Below are positions 55,801-63,950 of a DNA stretch of 64,000 bases, in pieces. The stretch comes from Branchinecta lynchi (lineage: Eukaryota > Arthropoda > Branchiopoda > Anostraca > Branchinectidae), in NCBI GenBank assembly GCA_023053575.1, contig JAKZAP010000020.1, forward strand, positions 16,177,998 to 16,241,997, read 5' to 3'. Each line of letters begins with the position of its first letter. Position 1 is the first letter of the stretch. The notes under the pieces were generated by a model, which saw only the letters and a list, made by a program, of their open reading frames with translations, made no database searches and was not told the origin of the DNA. A program made the translations under genes and the position numbers.

Positions 55801-58800
55801 GCGCTACTCCTTAGTGTAATTTTGCTCTGGTCATCGCCCTGATTGCGCAGCAAAAACAGCAGCCGTGCCAAAACTTCAATCTCAGGACTAGCTTTTTCCC
55901 TACAGTGATATTTAAAAGTAATTTCCCCGAATAAGATATTTATAGTCGGTATTTATTACTGGTTTGTGCCTTCCCCAATGTTGACTCTGAAGACTGACAG
56001 CCTGACGAATACCCTGCCAAGAAGGGCCGAAATATCGCTGCCAAAGCATCGTAGTTGACATATCCGTTTTATGCATTATTTGAATATATGTTTCAAATTC
56101 AACTTGGGCTCAAGGAATATTTAATATCGAACAAAAAAACACTTTCGCCACAACATTCCAAACTTGTCTCCCACCAGTTTGACAAAAACCTAGGCTCTAT
56201 TCTTAAAATGAGATGACTTTTTCAGGTACCACGGTAGAACTGCGGGAGAAAAAAACGACGTTAAACCGTGTGCAAAAAACGCAACTAAAGCTGCTTTGAC
56301 ATTGACGCGTTGAACCTTTCGCACTGAGCAACGCAACCTCTGCGTCGCACTTGCATCGACGCAACGCAGAGCCTACGCAGACAAATAAAACGCAACGCAA
56401 GAACAGAAACAAGTTCTATTCTTGCGATGGGTCGACGCGTACGCATCAGAGTTTTCAGTGGAAAATGCAAGTTTTTAAGAAAAACTGGAGCGAAACCTAC
56501 TAATGATGAAGAAAAACTTACTAATGTTGAAAGAAACGAGAATTCAGCAGAAGAAACTGAGAAAGGAAGATGAGCATCCAGAGTGAAAGCTTCTCGCGCA
56601 GGTGTGCAAGATACGCAACGGATCGCAACGAGGCGTCAATGTGAACGCGGCTTAATGGTTTAAATGTGAATGCTGATAAAGTGATTGAATTTACCTGAAC
56701 AGCGCCATTGTTGGTTCCAACAGCGAGGAGGTTTCCTTCTTTAATCCATGACACGGAGGAAATGTAATCATCTTCGTCTTCGCAATCCGTCAGCTGCGCA
56801 ATTTCGCCAGACCCAGCATTCCAAATGTACAGCTGTTTGCTCAGAGCCACCGCCAGGTGGTTGTTGGCGCTCCAGTCAATCAGATTGAGGTCTGTGGAAT
56901 AAATGGCTCTGAAGGACTGCACCAGAGAGTAATGCGAAGACATATCCTTCCCATGCATCAAAAATGGGCCTCCGTCGCAGCACCGCCCTGTTCGTGTGTA
57001 CAGTGGCGGACGTAGAAAATTCTACCACGGCTAAGGTTGCATTCCCCCAACTTAACAATTGTTAACTTTACTTCGGGGCGGATCCAACTGCAGTTTTAAC
57101 GATCGTTAACTTTTCCCAGTTCTACAATTGTTAACTATTTTGTAACGATGCCCACCGACCATCGTTACAAAATAGTAAAAAATCGTTAAAGTTCCATGGG
57201 CACATCAAACTACCCCAATCACACTTTGTAACAAGCTAGGAACAATGCTTACCCCCCAGCTCAGCAGCTTTTTCAACAGTTTCTTCTCTGTGATATTTCA
57301 AAGCGTAATTTTTTGGGCCAGTACATGTTCAATTTACTAGCTTGGACAAAGATAAAAGTGATGTTTCTTATAACACTTAACAGATCTTTATTTTATGCAT
57401 AAATCAGCTTGTCTAATTCAGATTTGACTAGACCTACGTTGCGGCAACCTTTGTCCGGCTTCGCTGACTAAAGTGTTGCGAGAGCAACACTTTGGTTTTT
57501 TTTCCCAACTTATCGAAGCTTTTCAAACGGTATGTTCTAAAAGAATCATCACATGATCAAAAGCTCTTGTTCAGCGTAGTAAAAACAACAACAAGAGAAT
57601 ATCGGAAGAAGGGACTAAATTGACGTTGCTGTCAGTTGAACTTTATCCTTCTTAATCGTAGACATCGTGACGGATGAAAACTTGGAACAATATCTTGTAT
57701 AATCTAGTTGGTATTATAAAGCTATCCGTAACTTTTCAGAATTAAAATACCATAGATGACACTCTTAATTATTACGAAACTACCTCATTGTTCTACATTA
57801 TCGTTTGTATCCGTTGCGTAAACAGTTAATCCTAGGTTACAGATATAGACCATCGATACAATCTTTCTTACCGTCAGATTTATAGAAATCGAATACATGT
57901 GCACCAATTTGCAAAAGTTCTAGCCCCTCATGAATCGATTCTTACTTACAAGTCCATCTCCCGTGATAGACACCAAGTTCACCGGATAAAAATAATGGGT
58001 ACACCAGCTAGCAAAAGTTGCAAACCCCTCATCCCCGAAGACGATTGTAGCACAACAGCCCGATTATTACTTACAAGTCCCTTGCATGTCTTACAATTGG
58101 GAACCAAATTGTTCTTACCATCGAATACACCGGAAACAAATAACAGATACACCAACTAACAAAAGCTGCAAACCCCTCATTGCCGAAGATGATTATGAGC
58201 TAACAATCGACTATTACTTACAGGTCCCCTACATGTCTCACAACTGGTATCGCCTATATTTGTTTTCAGTGTGTAACCTCCGCTCGTTTAAGCTACTTAA
58301 GCAAGAAGTAGCTTAAACTTTTTGGCGTTATTTTAGATAATGATTTGAAGTGGAATTCCCAAGTTTTCATTTTTTGTTCTTGTTGTACGTGATTTTTTTG
58401 TGGTAGTTGCTATGGCCAGTTGGCTTTTTGCAATAAATATCATATCATATCATATGATTCTCCAGAAGGCAGCCCCACTCCTAAAGTCGTATTCTATCCT
58501 TCGTAGGTTTGGTTTTTCACCAAGAGTTATGCGGTCATTGTACGTATATCCGTTCGTGCGTAGAATCCTCTTGTGCAGTGTGGCATCCGGGACTTAATGA
58601 TGGTCAGAGGGACAGACTTGATGAGATCCAGAAGAGAGCAGTGAAGATCATGCTAGGCCCGACCTACACTTCGTATGAAGCGAGTCTAAACAGGCTTGGT
58701 CTCTCCAGTCTGTCTGAAAGACGACACAAGTTGACAATGGATTTTGGGCGTAAATGCTTGTCCTCTGATCTTCATAGATCTCTCCTCCGGATTACGAAGC

Positions 58801-61800
58801 CCCAATCCAGACTCGACCTGAAACAAGGCTTCGCGCTGCAACCCATAATTGTACCAGACTTGTTCGACCCAATATCCACTCTACTGACCGGTATCTTTCG
58901 TCATTTGTACCATATTTCATAGACTGTTTTAGTTCTGAACTGTGATATATTCATTATTAATTGTATATACATATAAATATTTTAAGGTAATTATTGAGAA
59001 GTGATTAATAAGTTTTAGCCGTGTTAATAATTGTGTGACGATCCGACGCTAGCGAGTAATTATATGAGCTTTTCAGGAAATAAACGCTGTTACTATTATG
59101 TTTGCATCGGAAATCGTCCATATATCATTCGACTCCGCATGGTTGTAGTACAGATTCAGAGGAGGCAGGTAGGTTAGAATACCGGAACAGAAACCGCATC
59201 CACTGCGATTTGGTCTTACAAGAGAATCTCCAGAGCATCTAAGAAAAGTCCCACTTACAATAATCATCCATGAGGTCTGGCGCATCCAGAATTCTGTCTG
59301 GAGACTGCGGTATGTGTCTAGATGTTTTCTTCTGGGTAGCAGGAGTTTTAGAGTTGTGGTAGAGCACCCTCAGTCGATTAACATGACCCTAGATAGAGTA
59401 AGAGTTAGTCAAGTAATAAAGCAAGATATCGTGCTGCCTATTGACCTGCCCCCACCCCTGCCGTAGGTTTCTCCTGGACGTTTTATTTAGGGTAGCGGGA
59501 GTTCTGAAGTTGTTGTACAGCAATCTTAGTCTCATCATGTCATAAGACCCCAAGTAGTATAAGAGATCGTGTTTCCCTGCACTTTTTTATTCAACGGTAC
59601 TCTTCAGTTTTACTTCCTGATTTGTAGTGAAATACGATAAATAATAATAATAATATAACTGCACCAAAAAGGCTTTCGCCTCCATAAATTTCTGACTGTA
59701 TAAAATGAATGTCAGCCAGAAACTGATTAAACCAGAACTATTTCTCTATGTTGTTAAATAACAGTATTAACATTCCAGTTGGTTTTCGTTGATAAAACTG
59801 TGAATCTGCTAAATCGCTCGACGAGATTCAGGTGCACAGTGACGTATAGATTACACCAAGCAAACCCAGATAGCCGTTTCGCTTCAGGACAGTGTGCTTG
59901 ACACAATTCGAATCCTAGAGTGTTGCAACCATGATGTTGAAAAGACAATCATCCTGGAGGACTTGGGTGTTGATAGACGAGTTGGGGACAGCCTGACGAA
60001 AACCCTTGCTAAGAAGTGCCGGAATATCACTACCAAAGTATCGTAGCTGACGTATCCGTTTTATGCACTGTTTGAATGCAGGGGAGGAACTTACTTCTGG
60101 GGCGGCCGGGGCCTTGTTCCTGTAAGTCAGAATCCTCATCTTATCGTTGCAGTTCAAAGCTTCTGCCATTAACCTTTGTTGTTCAAGTTTTGTAGGACTT
60201 GTAAGCTGTGGATCACTCTGATTCTCTTGCAAAATCTGAAATAGAAGAAAAAGCCAGTTAAAATATAATTATACAACTGATTGATCGGTCAATGATGTTG
60301 GATAGATCGATATCACTTTGATTCTTATCGAAACTATCATGGTAAAATCCAAATATAATCACTACGACTGATTAATTTTTTTTTACGAATGATGGTATAA
60401 ACCATTTTGGGATCCCAAAACGTAAGTGGAGGGATACCTATGACATCGCAAAAATGTCTGTCTGTGTGTAAGCACGATAACTCTCGAAGGGAATAAGATA
60501 TTTTGATGAAACTTGGTGTGCGGATTTTTTGGGTCAACGGTAAGGTCAAGTTCGTAGATGGGCTCTGTAGCTCTACATTTAGGGGTGGGGGAGGGGGGTT
60601 CAAATTAAGGGGCAAACAAAAATATTTTTTAAAAGCTATTGAGATAGTTGATTCAGGGGTAAGGATACATGCTGAATCCAAATATGAAAGTTATTTTGTT
60701 GCCGAACAAGTAGTTCACCCGGAATCCGGTGAAAACCGGACACAAAACTTGTCGACCAGTTTTCGTCGATAGCGGTCCTACCCCTTTATTCACAAACGAT
60801 TACAGCTCTGCGCACGTGGCCGACAATCAAGTGTGATTCAGTGACGTAATCGAAAGTCGAAGGGGGTCTCTAAGTTTTATACAGAGGCGAAAGAGACATG
60901 GGGTGAATGTGTTTATTTTATAGCGGGTTTCGATTGAGAGGAACTGAAATTATTGATTAGTATGCGTGATGATATTTTACCGCTGGGAGATAGGAGGAGG
61001 TACACGGGTAGGCCGATTGGGAGAATTGGTCCTTACTTCTGCCCGATGTGTGGTGAGCGAGAGTGTTTGCGACTTCTAATGTGTGATTGTAGGAAAGGTA
61101 GTAGAAATTGTAGGAATAAGTGAGGGGTTGCTCACTGAAAAAGGTGTACTTGTTAAGGGAGGGGTTGCTCACTGGAAAAAGATGTACTGGATAAGTGAGG
61201 GATTGCTCAGTGGGTGTACTAAAGTTGTTTGGGGAGGGGGTGGGGTGAGCCGGTCCCAGGTACTCGTGAACCAATCCCAGGTGTTAGGAATTGGGTGTAC
61301 CCGTTAAAGGAGTACTCAAGTGGTTAGACACTTGGGTGAGCCAATCGAGGGGGTTGATTCATGGTGTACCAAAGAGGGAACTGCTAGGGTACACGACCGG
61401 CTACTCACTGAAAGAAGGGTGAACTGGGTAAGTGAGGGGTTGCTCACTGAAAAAAGGTGTACTTAGTAAGGGAGGGGTTACTCACCGGAAAAAAGATGTA
61501 CTGGATAAGTAAGGGGTTACTCAGTGGGTGTACTAAAGTTGCCCGTAAGCAAAAAACTTAAAAATGGTAAAATTTTTGTTGTAGGCTACATATTCAAGCG
61601 GTTGATTATGGATAAATAGCAAAAATTTTAAGGGGTCAAGCGTACTAGTCGGTACAATTGGGGTATGGACTGATGTACTAGTCGGCACGGCAGGTGAGTT
61701 CTAGTTAACTGTTGGCGTCGCCGACACCAGTCACTGATTAGCCAGCCACTAGAGATTTTTCGGAAACTTGCGTGAGACCTAAATCCCGTACGCTAAAGTT

Positions 61801-63545
61801 GTAGCTCACGCTAAAGTGATGATGCTGATGAAAAATAAGGTGAAAATTTAGCGTTCGAAAAAGTGGACTCTAAGCGAAAAACGCTATCTTTAGTGTCACA
61901 TACTTGGACTGTTAAGCGTGAAATTTGAAAAAGAGCTACACTGTAGAGTTTTTTTTTGGACTGGATTGGAAAGAATAAAGTAAGTAAAGTGTACACACTG
62001 TACAAGGGTGTTTCTTTTGAAAATACAGCCGTCGAAGGATGGATAACGTGCGTTAAAGATTTAAGCTGCTTTCACACTGACGCGTTTGCCTTTCACACTG
62101 AGCTACGCAAGCCTTGCGTTGCGCTTGCGACGACGCAACGCGGAGCTTGCGTTTAAAAAATTTACGCAACGCAAGAATAGAACTGAGCTCTATTTTTACG
62201 TTGCGTCCGACGCTACGCATCAGATTTTTCAATTTGTTTTCACTGAAATGGAAGTTTTTGAAGAAAAAACTAGTTCAAGAGAGACCTGGACTAAGTGAAA
62301 AAAGGTCCCTGACTACCACAACAAGACTTTCATTAATAATATGTCCTTCCTCATGTCCTCTACCTCACCCCTTTCTGGAAAATTTTTACCCGTTTTGAAA
62401 TCAAACATATCCGTTCACTATTCTTTTGTTACGTTAAATTTTTGCTAAAATTGCCACTATGGACGCGGAACACCTATTTAATCAACAGATTTAAAGTTAA
62501 TGAACCTATTACCGCGGTGGAATATCTCCGTGCTCGAATCCTTCGTTCTTGCAACCACCCCTGGATCACCCGTCTGTACGCCCAGGAATGATCGAGTAAG
62601 ATTAGTTACCGTCCTTTAAGTGTTATTGTTATTGTTCATGTACTTTGTGTTTGTGTTTTTTCCTTTTCTAGTTTCTTTTATTATACTCCTCTAGTCCTCA
62701 TTGTAGTGCAGTGGGTCAATAAAATTCATTCATTCATTCATTCACATGGTTATCAATTTGTTAAATCATCAACAAGGAGTTTAGCAAGAGCATGACTGGT
62801 AATTTGACCCTACTTTGTATCACATTACATTTAATTGGACCTTGTCTCCTTCAAGTAGCAAATAGTAATAATAAAAATTACCTATAAACATTCTACATAC
62901 TGTCTGAATTTGCCTATAGGCTCCATGTTCAGTCCAGGCATCATTTTAAGTCTTCATCAGAACTAGCCATTTTCTGAAAGCGCAATGCACAAGCCTTCAC
63001 GGTGTGAAAGGTCCGACGCAAGACAGACGCAACGCTGACTCTACGCAAACGCAACGCAAGCTTCTTGCGTTCTCAGTGTGAAAGCCGCATTAGCGTTCCG
63101 AAAACTGAAGTTTCCGATACGTACCACCAGATGTCAGCTGAGGTGATAACGTGAGCAACAAGCCTATTTCCGATAACTCTCTACTGTGGCTGGCTAATCG
63201 TTGAATCGACAATATAAATCTACGGTTTAAACGAAAACGGGTCAGTCCTCCAAGATAGGAACAATGGACGGAACCAGCGGGATATTTCTTACAGGCTCTA
63301 AATCTTTCTTAAGCCGTTCCCAAAAGACCGGGATTCGTGGCTTTAAGTCGTCCCGAGCTTCTATCGCCAGGGAGAGGCTTGTTTCCTGTCCACAGAGGCC
63401 CCCCACCCCCCGCTCTTGCATCCTTTGACTACAACTACACACATGCAGAAATTATTAGTTGAAATAATTACCAGTGCGTGTGCGACATCAAACTGGGCAG
63501 CAGCTCGATTCGGGATAAATCGGTCGCCAGTGATCCCATCTCGAC
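43679..63545 (-). CDS. CDC20: Cdc20/fizzy, APC/C co-activator (5' end beyond window)
   Basis: Eight exons join in frame: 63545-63472, 60235-60095, 59388-59259, 56891-56695, 54699-54520, 49063-48942, 46680-46431 and 43873-43679, giving 428 residues to the stop. Cdc20 is a WD40 adaptor that brings substrates to the anaphase-promoting complex and is the target of the Mad2/BubR1 checkpoint. Visible hallmarks are the C-box DRFIPNR, a Mad2-interaction-like [14 protein letters not shown], the WD40 propeller with [14 protein letters not shown] and [18 protein letters not shown], and ADETLRLW near the end. The usual length is about 500 residues, so roughly 70-100 N-terminal residues are missing. Oddities: QEN where a KEN box is expected, and a terminal Leu-Arg instead of Ile-Arg. 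The C-terminal basic run is TKKKEKE. Confidence 0.97.
44337..45480 (-). pseudogene. CR1-like LINE ORF2 fragment with a 304-bp tandem duplication
   Basis: The minus strand reads [14 protein letters not shown], then [36 protein letters not shown], [15 protein letters not shown] and FKCIVDWI in broken frames, as in ORF2 C-termini. The block from AAATTTCAGGCAATCTC (44337) is repeated almost perfectly at 44641. Confidence 0.75.
45481..45933. other. AT-rich CDC20 intron sequence
   Basis: It contains CAGAACCCAATT twice (45515, 45561). Around 45660-45800 it resembles 24265-24450 (AAAGCACA, TCTTAC-AGAAA, AAACTCGGCT), so part is a dispersed repeat. Confidence 0.4.
45934..46272 (+). mobile_element. TTAA-ended MITE, copy 4
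   Basis: It starts TTAAGAACCCCTCGCAC and ends AAGACATGTTCTTTAA. It is in the last CDC20 intron, 158 bp from the 250-bp exon at 46431. Confidence 0.83.
46431..46680 (-). CDS. CDC20: CDC20 exon, WD40 blades 5-6
   Basis: The acceptor is ccttctag|C and the donor ACACAG|gttagt; 250 bp. It encodes [20 protein letters not shown], then [34 protein letters not shown] and WKYPTMTQ. Two TTAA-MITEs in the same orientation flank it. Confidence 0.97.
46883..47260 (+). mobile_element. TTAA-ended MITE, copy 5
   Basis: It starts TTAAAGGACCCCTCGCAC and ends GAGACAGATCCTCCAA, where the terminal TTAA has decayed. It has the same orientation as copy 4, on the other side of the CDC20 exon. Confidence 0.83.
47261..47600. 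other. Unassigned CDC20 intron sequence
   Basis: No recognisable repeat or exon was found. Confidence 0.3.
47605..48110 (-). pseudogene. LINE ORF2 end and 3' UTR with AAAT tail
   Basis: The minus strand encodes [31 protein letters not shown] and [16 protein letters not shown]. Then comes a 3' UTR with CGCTGTTACGCAAAAAGCGG and a tail of AAAT repeats (47607-47637). Confidence 0.65.
48111..48941. other. Unassigned CDC20 intron sequence
   Basis: Overlapping frames at 48285-48849 show no conserved motif. Repeated phrases such as AACACGGGCGCTG suggest dispersed repeat. Confidence 0.3.
48942..49063 (-). CDS. CDC20: CDC20 exon, WD40 blade 4
   Basis: The acceptor is ttttatag|GTT and the donor CTCAA|gtaggt. 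It encodes [20 protein letters not shown], followed by [10 protein letters not shown]. Confidence 0.96.
49064..49439. other. Unassigned CDC20 intron sequence
   Basis: No motif, repeat or RNA gene was recognised. Confidence 0.3.
49440..50040 (-). pseudogene. LINE ORF2 C-terminal fragment
   Basis: The minus strand reads [40 protein letters not shown] and [14 protein letters not shown]. These are typical closing motifs of CR1/L2/jockey ORF2. Stops follow the last motif. Confidence 0.75.
50041..50330. other. Poly-G scrap in CDC20 intron
   Basis: GGGGCGTCCCGAGCC is followed by a G-run of about 18 (50249-50267) and TTTACCGATTTTC. This is the recurrent poly-G element flank. Confidence 0.45.
50331..50947 (+). 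repeat. GGCACTTG-family repeat, left half
   Basis: It starts AACAAGAGCTGTAAGCTCAT and GGCACTTGCATGG, then CGTCCTAGCACATCTGGAAG and a C-run (50826-50834), up to CCGTTCCAAAGTTACGCATG. The right half continues at 54015-54360. Confidence 0.75.
51200..52890. other. Interior of hAT-like element 3, unassigned
   Basis: Short frames only. 51640-51730 shares a phrase with 41740-41790. No transposase motif was seen. Confidence 0.35.
52891..53324. mobile_element. CAGAGATGGG-ended element with GGATTCG repeats
   Basis: It begins CAGAGATGGGAGAATCCGG and ends CGGATTCGCCCATCTCTG. GGATTCGAATCC/GGATTCGGA units repeat near both ends. The target duplication is not resolved. It is nested in hAT-like element 3. 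Confidence 0.72.
53325..53600. repeat. LINE tail and foldback-retroposon 3' end
   Basis: GATAGATAGATAGATAC followed by GCCGTTAGGCCATAC looks like a minus-strand LINE tail. 53470-53593 ends CGTCAGCTTGAGCTGAATAA, the 3' tail of the foldback retroposon family. Confidence 0.5.
54015..54519. repeat. GGCACTTG-family right half and LINE end
   Basis: The repeat resumes as ACTCAATATTCCGGATTCCC and continues with C- and G-runs (54034, 54339). 54363-54402 is a minus-strand LINE 3' end (CGCCATGGCCCGTGGGC on the complement). The CDC20 donor follows. Confidence 0.6.
54520..54699 (-). CDS. CDC20: CDC20 exon, WD40 blades 2-3
   Basis: The acceptor is tttcaag|CTC and the donor CAGGAG|gtaaag; 60 codons, phase 0. 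It encodes [11 protein letters not shown], then [28 protein letters not shown] and [12 protein letters not shown]. The IHHHDVR strand is nearly invariant in Cdc20/Cdh1 proteins. Confidence 0.97.
54791..55147 (+). mobile_element. TATTCTCG-MITE, copy 2
   Basis: It is about 90% similar to copy 1 and ends CCTCGGGGAACGGCGAGAATA. The left terminus is truncated at about GCGTTTTTGTTTG. It lies in a CDC20 intron and directly abuts the foldback element at 55151. Confidence 0.8.
55151..55815. mobile_element. Large foldback element with arms of about 320 bp
   Basis: The left end CTTAGGGAGTAGCGCCAAGT and the right end CTTGGCGCTACTCCTTAG are the tips of long imperfect inverted arms. The arms share GGAGCCAGCGCTGG, CACGACTGA.TGAGTTTCAG and TTTTTTTGCTGTG. 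A third copy of the tip lies near the centre (55502). It abuts the TATTCTCG-MITE. Confidence 0.82.
55816..56287. repeat. Foldback-retroposon 3' fragment and unassigned sequence
   Basis: 55975-56135 reads CCTGCCAAGAAGGGCCGAAA, CATATCCGTTTTATGC and AACTTGGGCTCAAGGAATAT, the single-copy tail of the foldback retroposon. Nothing else is recognised. Confidence 0.55.
56288..56655. mobile_element. GACGCG-ended DNA element, copy 1
   Basis: It begins TAAAGCTGCTTTGACATTG and ends GTCAATGTGAACGCGGCTTA. GACGCAACGCA and related motifs repeat near the ends. It lies 40 bp from the donor of the CDC20 exon at 56695. A longer relative is at 62057-63092. Confidence 0.75.
56695..56891 (-). CDS. CDC20: CDC20 exon, first WD40 blade region
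   Basis: The acceptor is ttccacag|AC and the donor CAG|gtaaat. It encodes [16 protein letters not shown], then an acidic loop (DCEDEDD) and [17 protein letters not shown]. Together these form the first blade and the start of the second. Confidence 0.96.
56892..57430. other. CDC20 intron sequence with a cluster of GTTAAC palindromes
   Basis: CAGTGGCGGACGTAGA (57001) begins a region containing TTAACAATTGTTAA, TTAACGATCGTTAA, ACAATTGTTAAC and the pair TTTTGTAACGATG / CATCGTTACAAAA. It may be the end of a DNA element. Confidence 0.45.
57431..58350. repeat. Dispersed repeat, copy 2 (related to 4075-5720)
   Basis: It opens with CGGCAACCTTTGTCCGGCTT and the palindrome AAAGTGTTGCGAGAGCAACA. GATGAAAACTTGGAACAATA and repeated CCCCTCATNNCCGAAGA phrases follow. 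Confidence 0.7.
58351..59095 (+). pseudogene. LINE 3' end followed by a LINE ORF2 C-terminal fragment
   Basis: 58405-58455 is a LINE end (GCTATGGCCAGTTGGC, then ATATC repeats). 58470-58922 encodes [67 protein letters not shown] and [13 protein letters not shown]. These are CR1/L2-type closing motifs. It is antisense to CDC20. Confidence 0.82.
59259..59388 (-). CDS. CDC20: CDC20 exon (CRY-box position, RILDAPDL)
   Basis: The acceptor is tatctag|GGT and the donor TATT|gtaagt. It encodes [12 protein letters not shown], then [19 protein letters not shown] and DDY. The CRY degron position reads SRH. A decayed partial duplicate of this exon lies about 70 bp upstream in the intron. Confidence 0.95.
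59456..59549 (-). pseudogene. Decayed partial copy of the neighbouring CDC20 exon
   Basis: Read on the minus strand, this stretch encodes [20 protein letters not shown]. It lines up with [20 protein letters not shown] of the true exon at 59259-59388. It lacks the RILDAPDL half and runs into a stop before the true acceptor. It is a local exon duplication, now apparently non-coding. Confidence 0.75.
59550..60094. repeat. CDC20 intron sequence with a retroposon fragment at the donor
   Basis: 59985-60077 matches the foldback-retroposon tail region (CAGCCTGACGAAAACCCTTG, TATCCGTTTTATGC). It stops 12 bp from the donor of the exon at 60095. The rest is unassigned. Confidence 0.6.
60095..60235 (-). 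CDS. CDC20: CDC20 exon with KEN position and Mad2-interaction motif
   Basis: The acceptor is ctatttcag|ATT and the donor CCAGAA|gtaagt; 47 codons, phase 0. It starts ILQENQSD, where vertebrate Cdc20 has KENQP. Then come [16 protein letters not shown] and [15 protein letters not shown]. The last part fits the Mad2-binding segment and the conserved KAPxxPEG stretch. Confidence 0.95.
60236..60399. other. Unassigned CDC20 intron sequence
   Basis: No feature was recognised. Confidence 0.3.
60400..60760 (-). mobile_element. CCGG-137 element, truncated reverse copy
   Basis: It starts TTTTGGGATCCCAAAACG and ACTCTCGAAGGGAATAAG, then GGGTGGGGGAGGGGGG and one CCGGAATCCGG unit before truncation. Confidence 0.7.
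60761..61119. other. Unassigned CDC20 intron sequence
   Basis: No recognisable motif was found. Confidence 0.3.
61120..61550. repeat. GAGGGGTTGCTCACTG tandem repeat
   Basis: GAGGGGTTGCTCACTG...GTGTACT units repeat. A block of about 110 bp at 61120-61230 recurs at 61430-61542, near 308 bp apart. Confidence 0.75.
61551..62056. other. Unassigned CDC20 intron sequence
   Basis: It contains TACTAGTCGG twice (61645, 61676) and an AAAGTAAGTAAAGTG phrase. No gene was seen. Confidence 0.3.
62057..63092. mobile_element. GACGCG-ended DNA element, copy 2, with nested LINE
   Basis: It begins TTAAGCTGCTTTCACACTGA and ends CAGTGTGAAAGCCGCATTA. GACGCAACGC motifs cluster near both ends. A LINE 3' end (62440-62747, [38 protein letters not shown] tail) is nested in it. 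Confidence 0.75.
63093..63471. other. CDC20 intron sequence next to the C-box exon
   Basis: A 66-codon minus frame (63242-63442) has no recognisable family. Nothing else was seen. Confidence 0.3.
63472..63545 (-). CDS. CDC20: CDC20 exon with C-box
   Basis: The acceptor is cattttag|GT and the donor CTG|gtaatt; the exon is 74 bp. It encodes [19 protein letters not shown] and onward. DR[YF]IP[NH]R is the C-box that binds the APC/C. A TTAA-MITE ends 17 bp upstream of the acceptor AG. Confidence 0.95.
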
Positions 63546-63564
63546 CTAAAATGTGAGAAAAAAA

Positions 63565-63950
63565 TTAAAGCACCTGTCTTACCTATAATACAAGTGCAAC
63601 CTACTTCCATAATCACTCCATATATTTCTATACCCGGAGACCCGAATTTCGTACGGTACATTCTAACCCCTCTAACAAAACCACGCTGATTTTCTCACTT
63701 GCCGTGTTTTGCTACCTTCGATGTGTATCACGCTGCCGACGGTTGTCTGCGAGAAGTTTTTCCATCAGAAAAAACGGTTATGTAAATTGTTTCACTGTCT
63801 ACAAGTCAACGGTTCTCGGAAAAGGCTTAAAACAGCAAAAACCGTGGGTTATCTGTGGAAAGCACAGCGTAGTTTTAAATTATTCATATATTTTAAAATA
63901 CTGTAAGGTGAAGAGTAAATAGGGCGGGGGGGGGGGGGGGGGGCTTTTAA
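63565..63950 (-). mobile_element. TTAA-ended MITE, copy 6
   Basis: In reverse orientation it runs from TTAAAGCACCTGTCTTACC to GGGCTTTTAA. A G-homopolymer of about 18 bases replaces the usual CGAGGGG segment. It begins 17 bp upstream of the acceptor of the CDC20 C-box exon. Confidence 0.85.

Noticed and set aside
57465..57500. Hairpin considered as a transcription terminator or tRNA fragment
   Set aside because: The context is a eukaryotic dispersed repeat, and no cloverleaf or A/B box pattern could be built.
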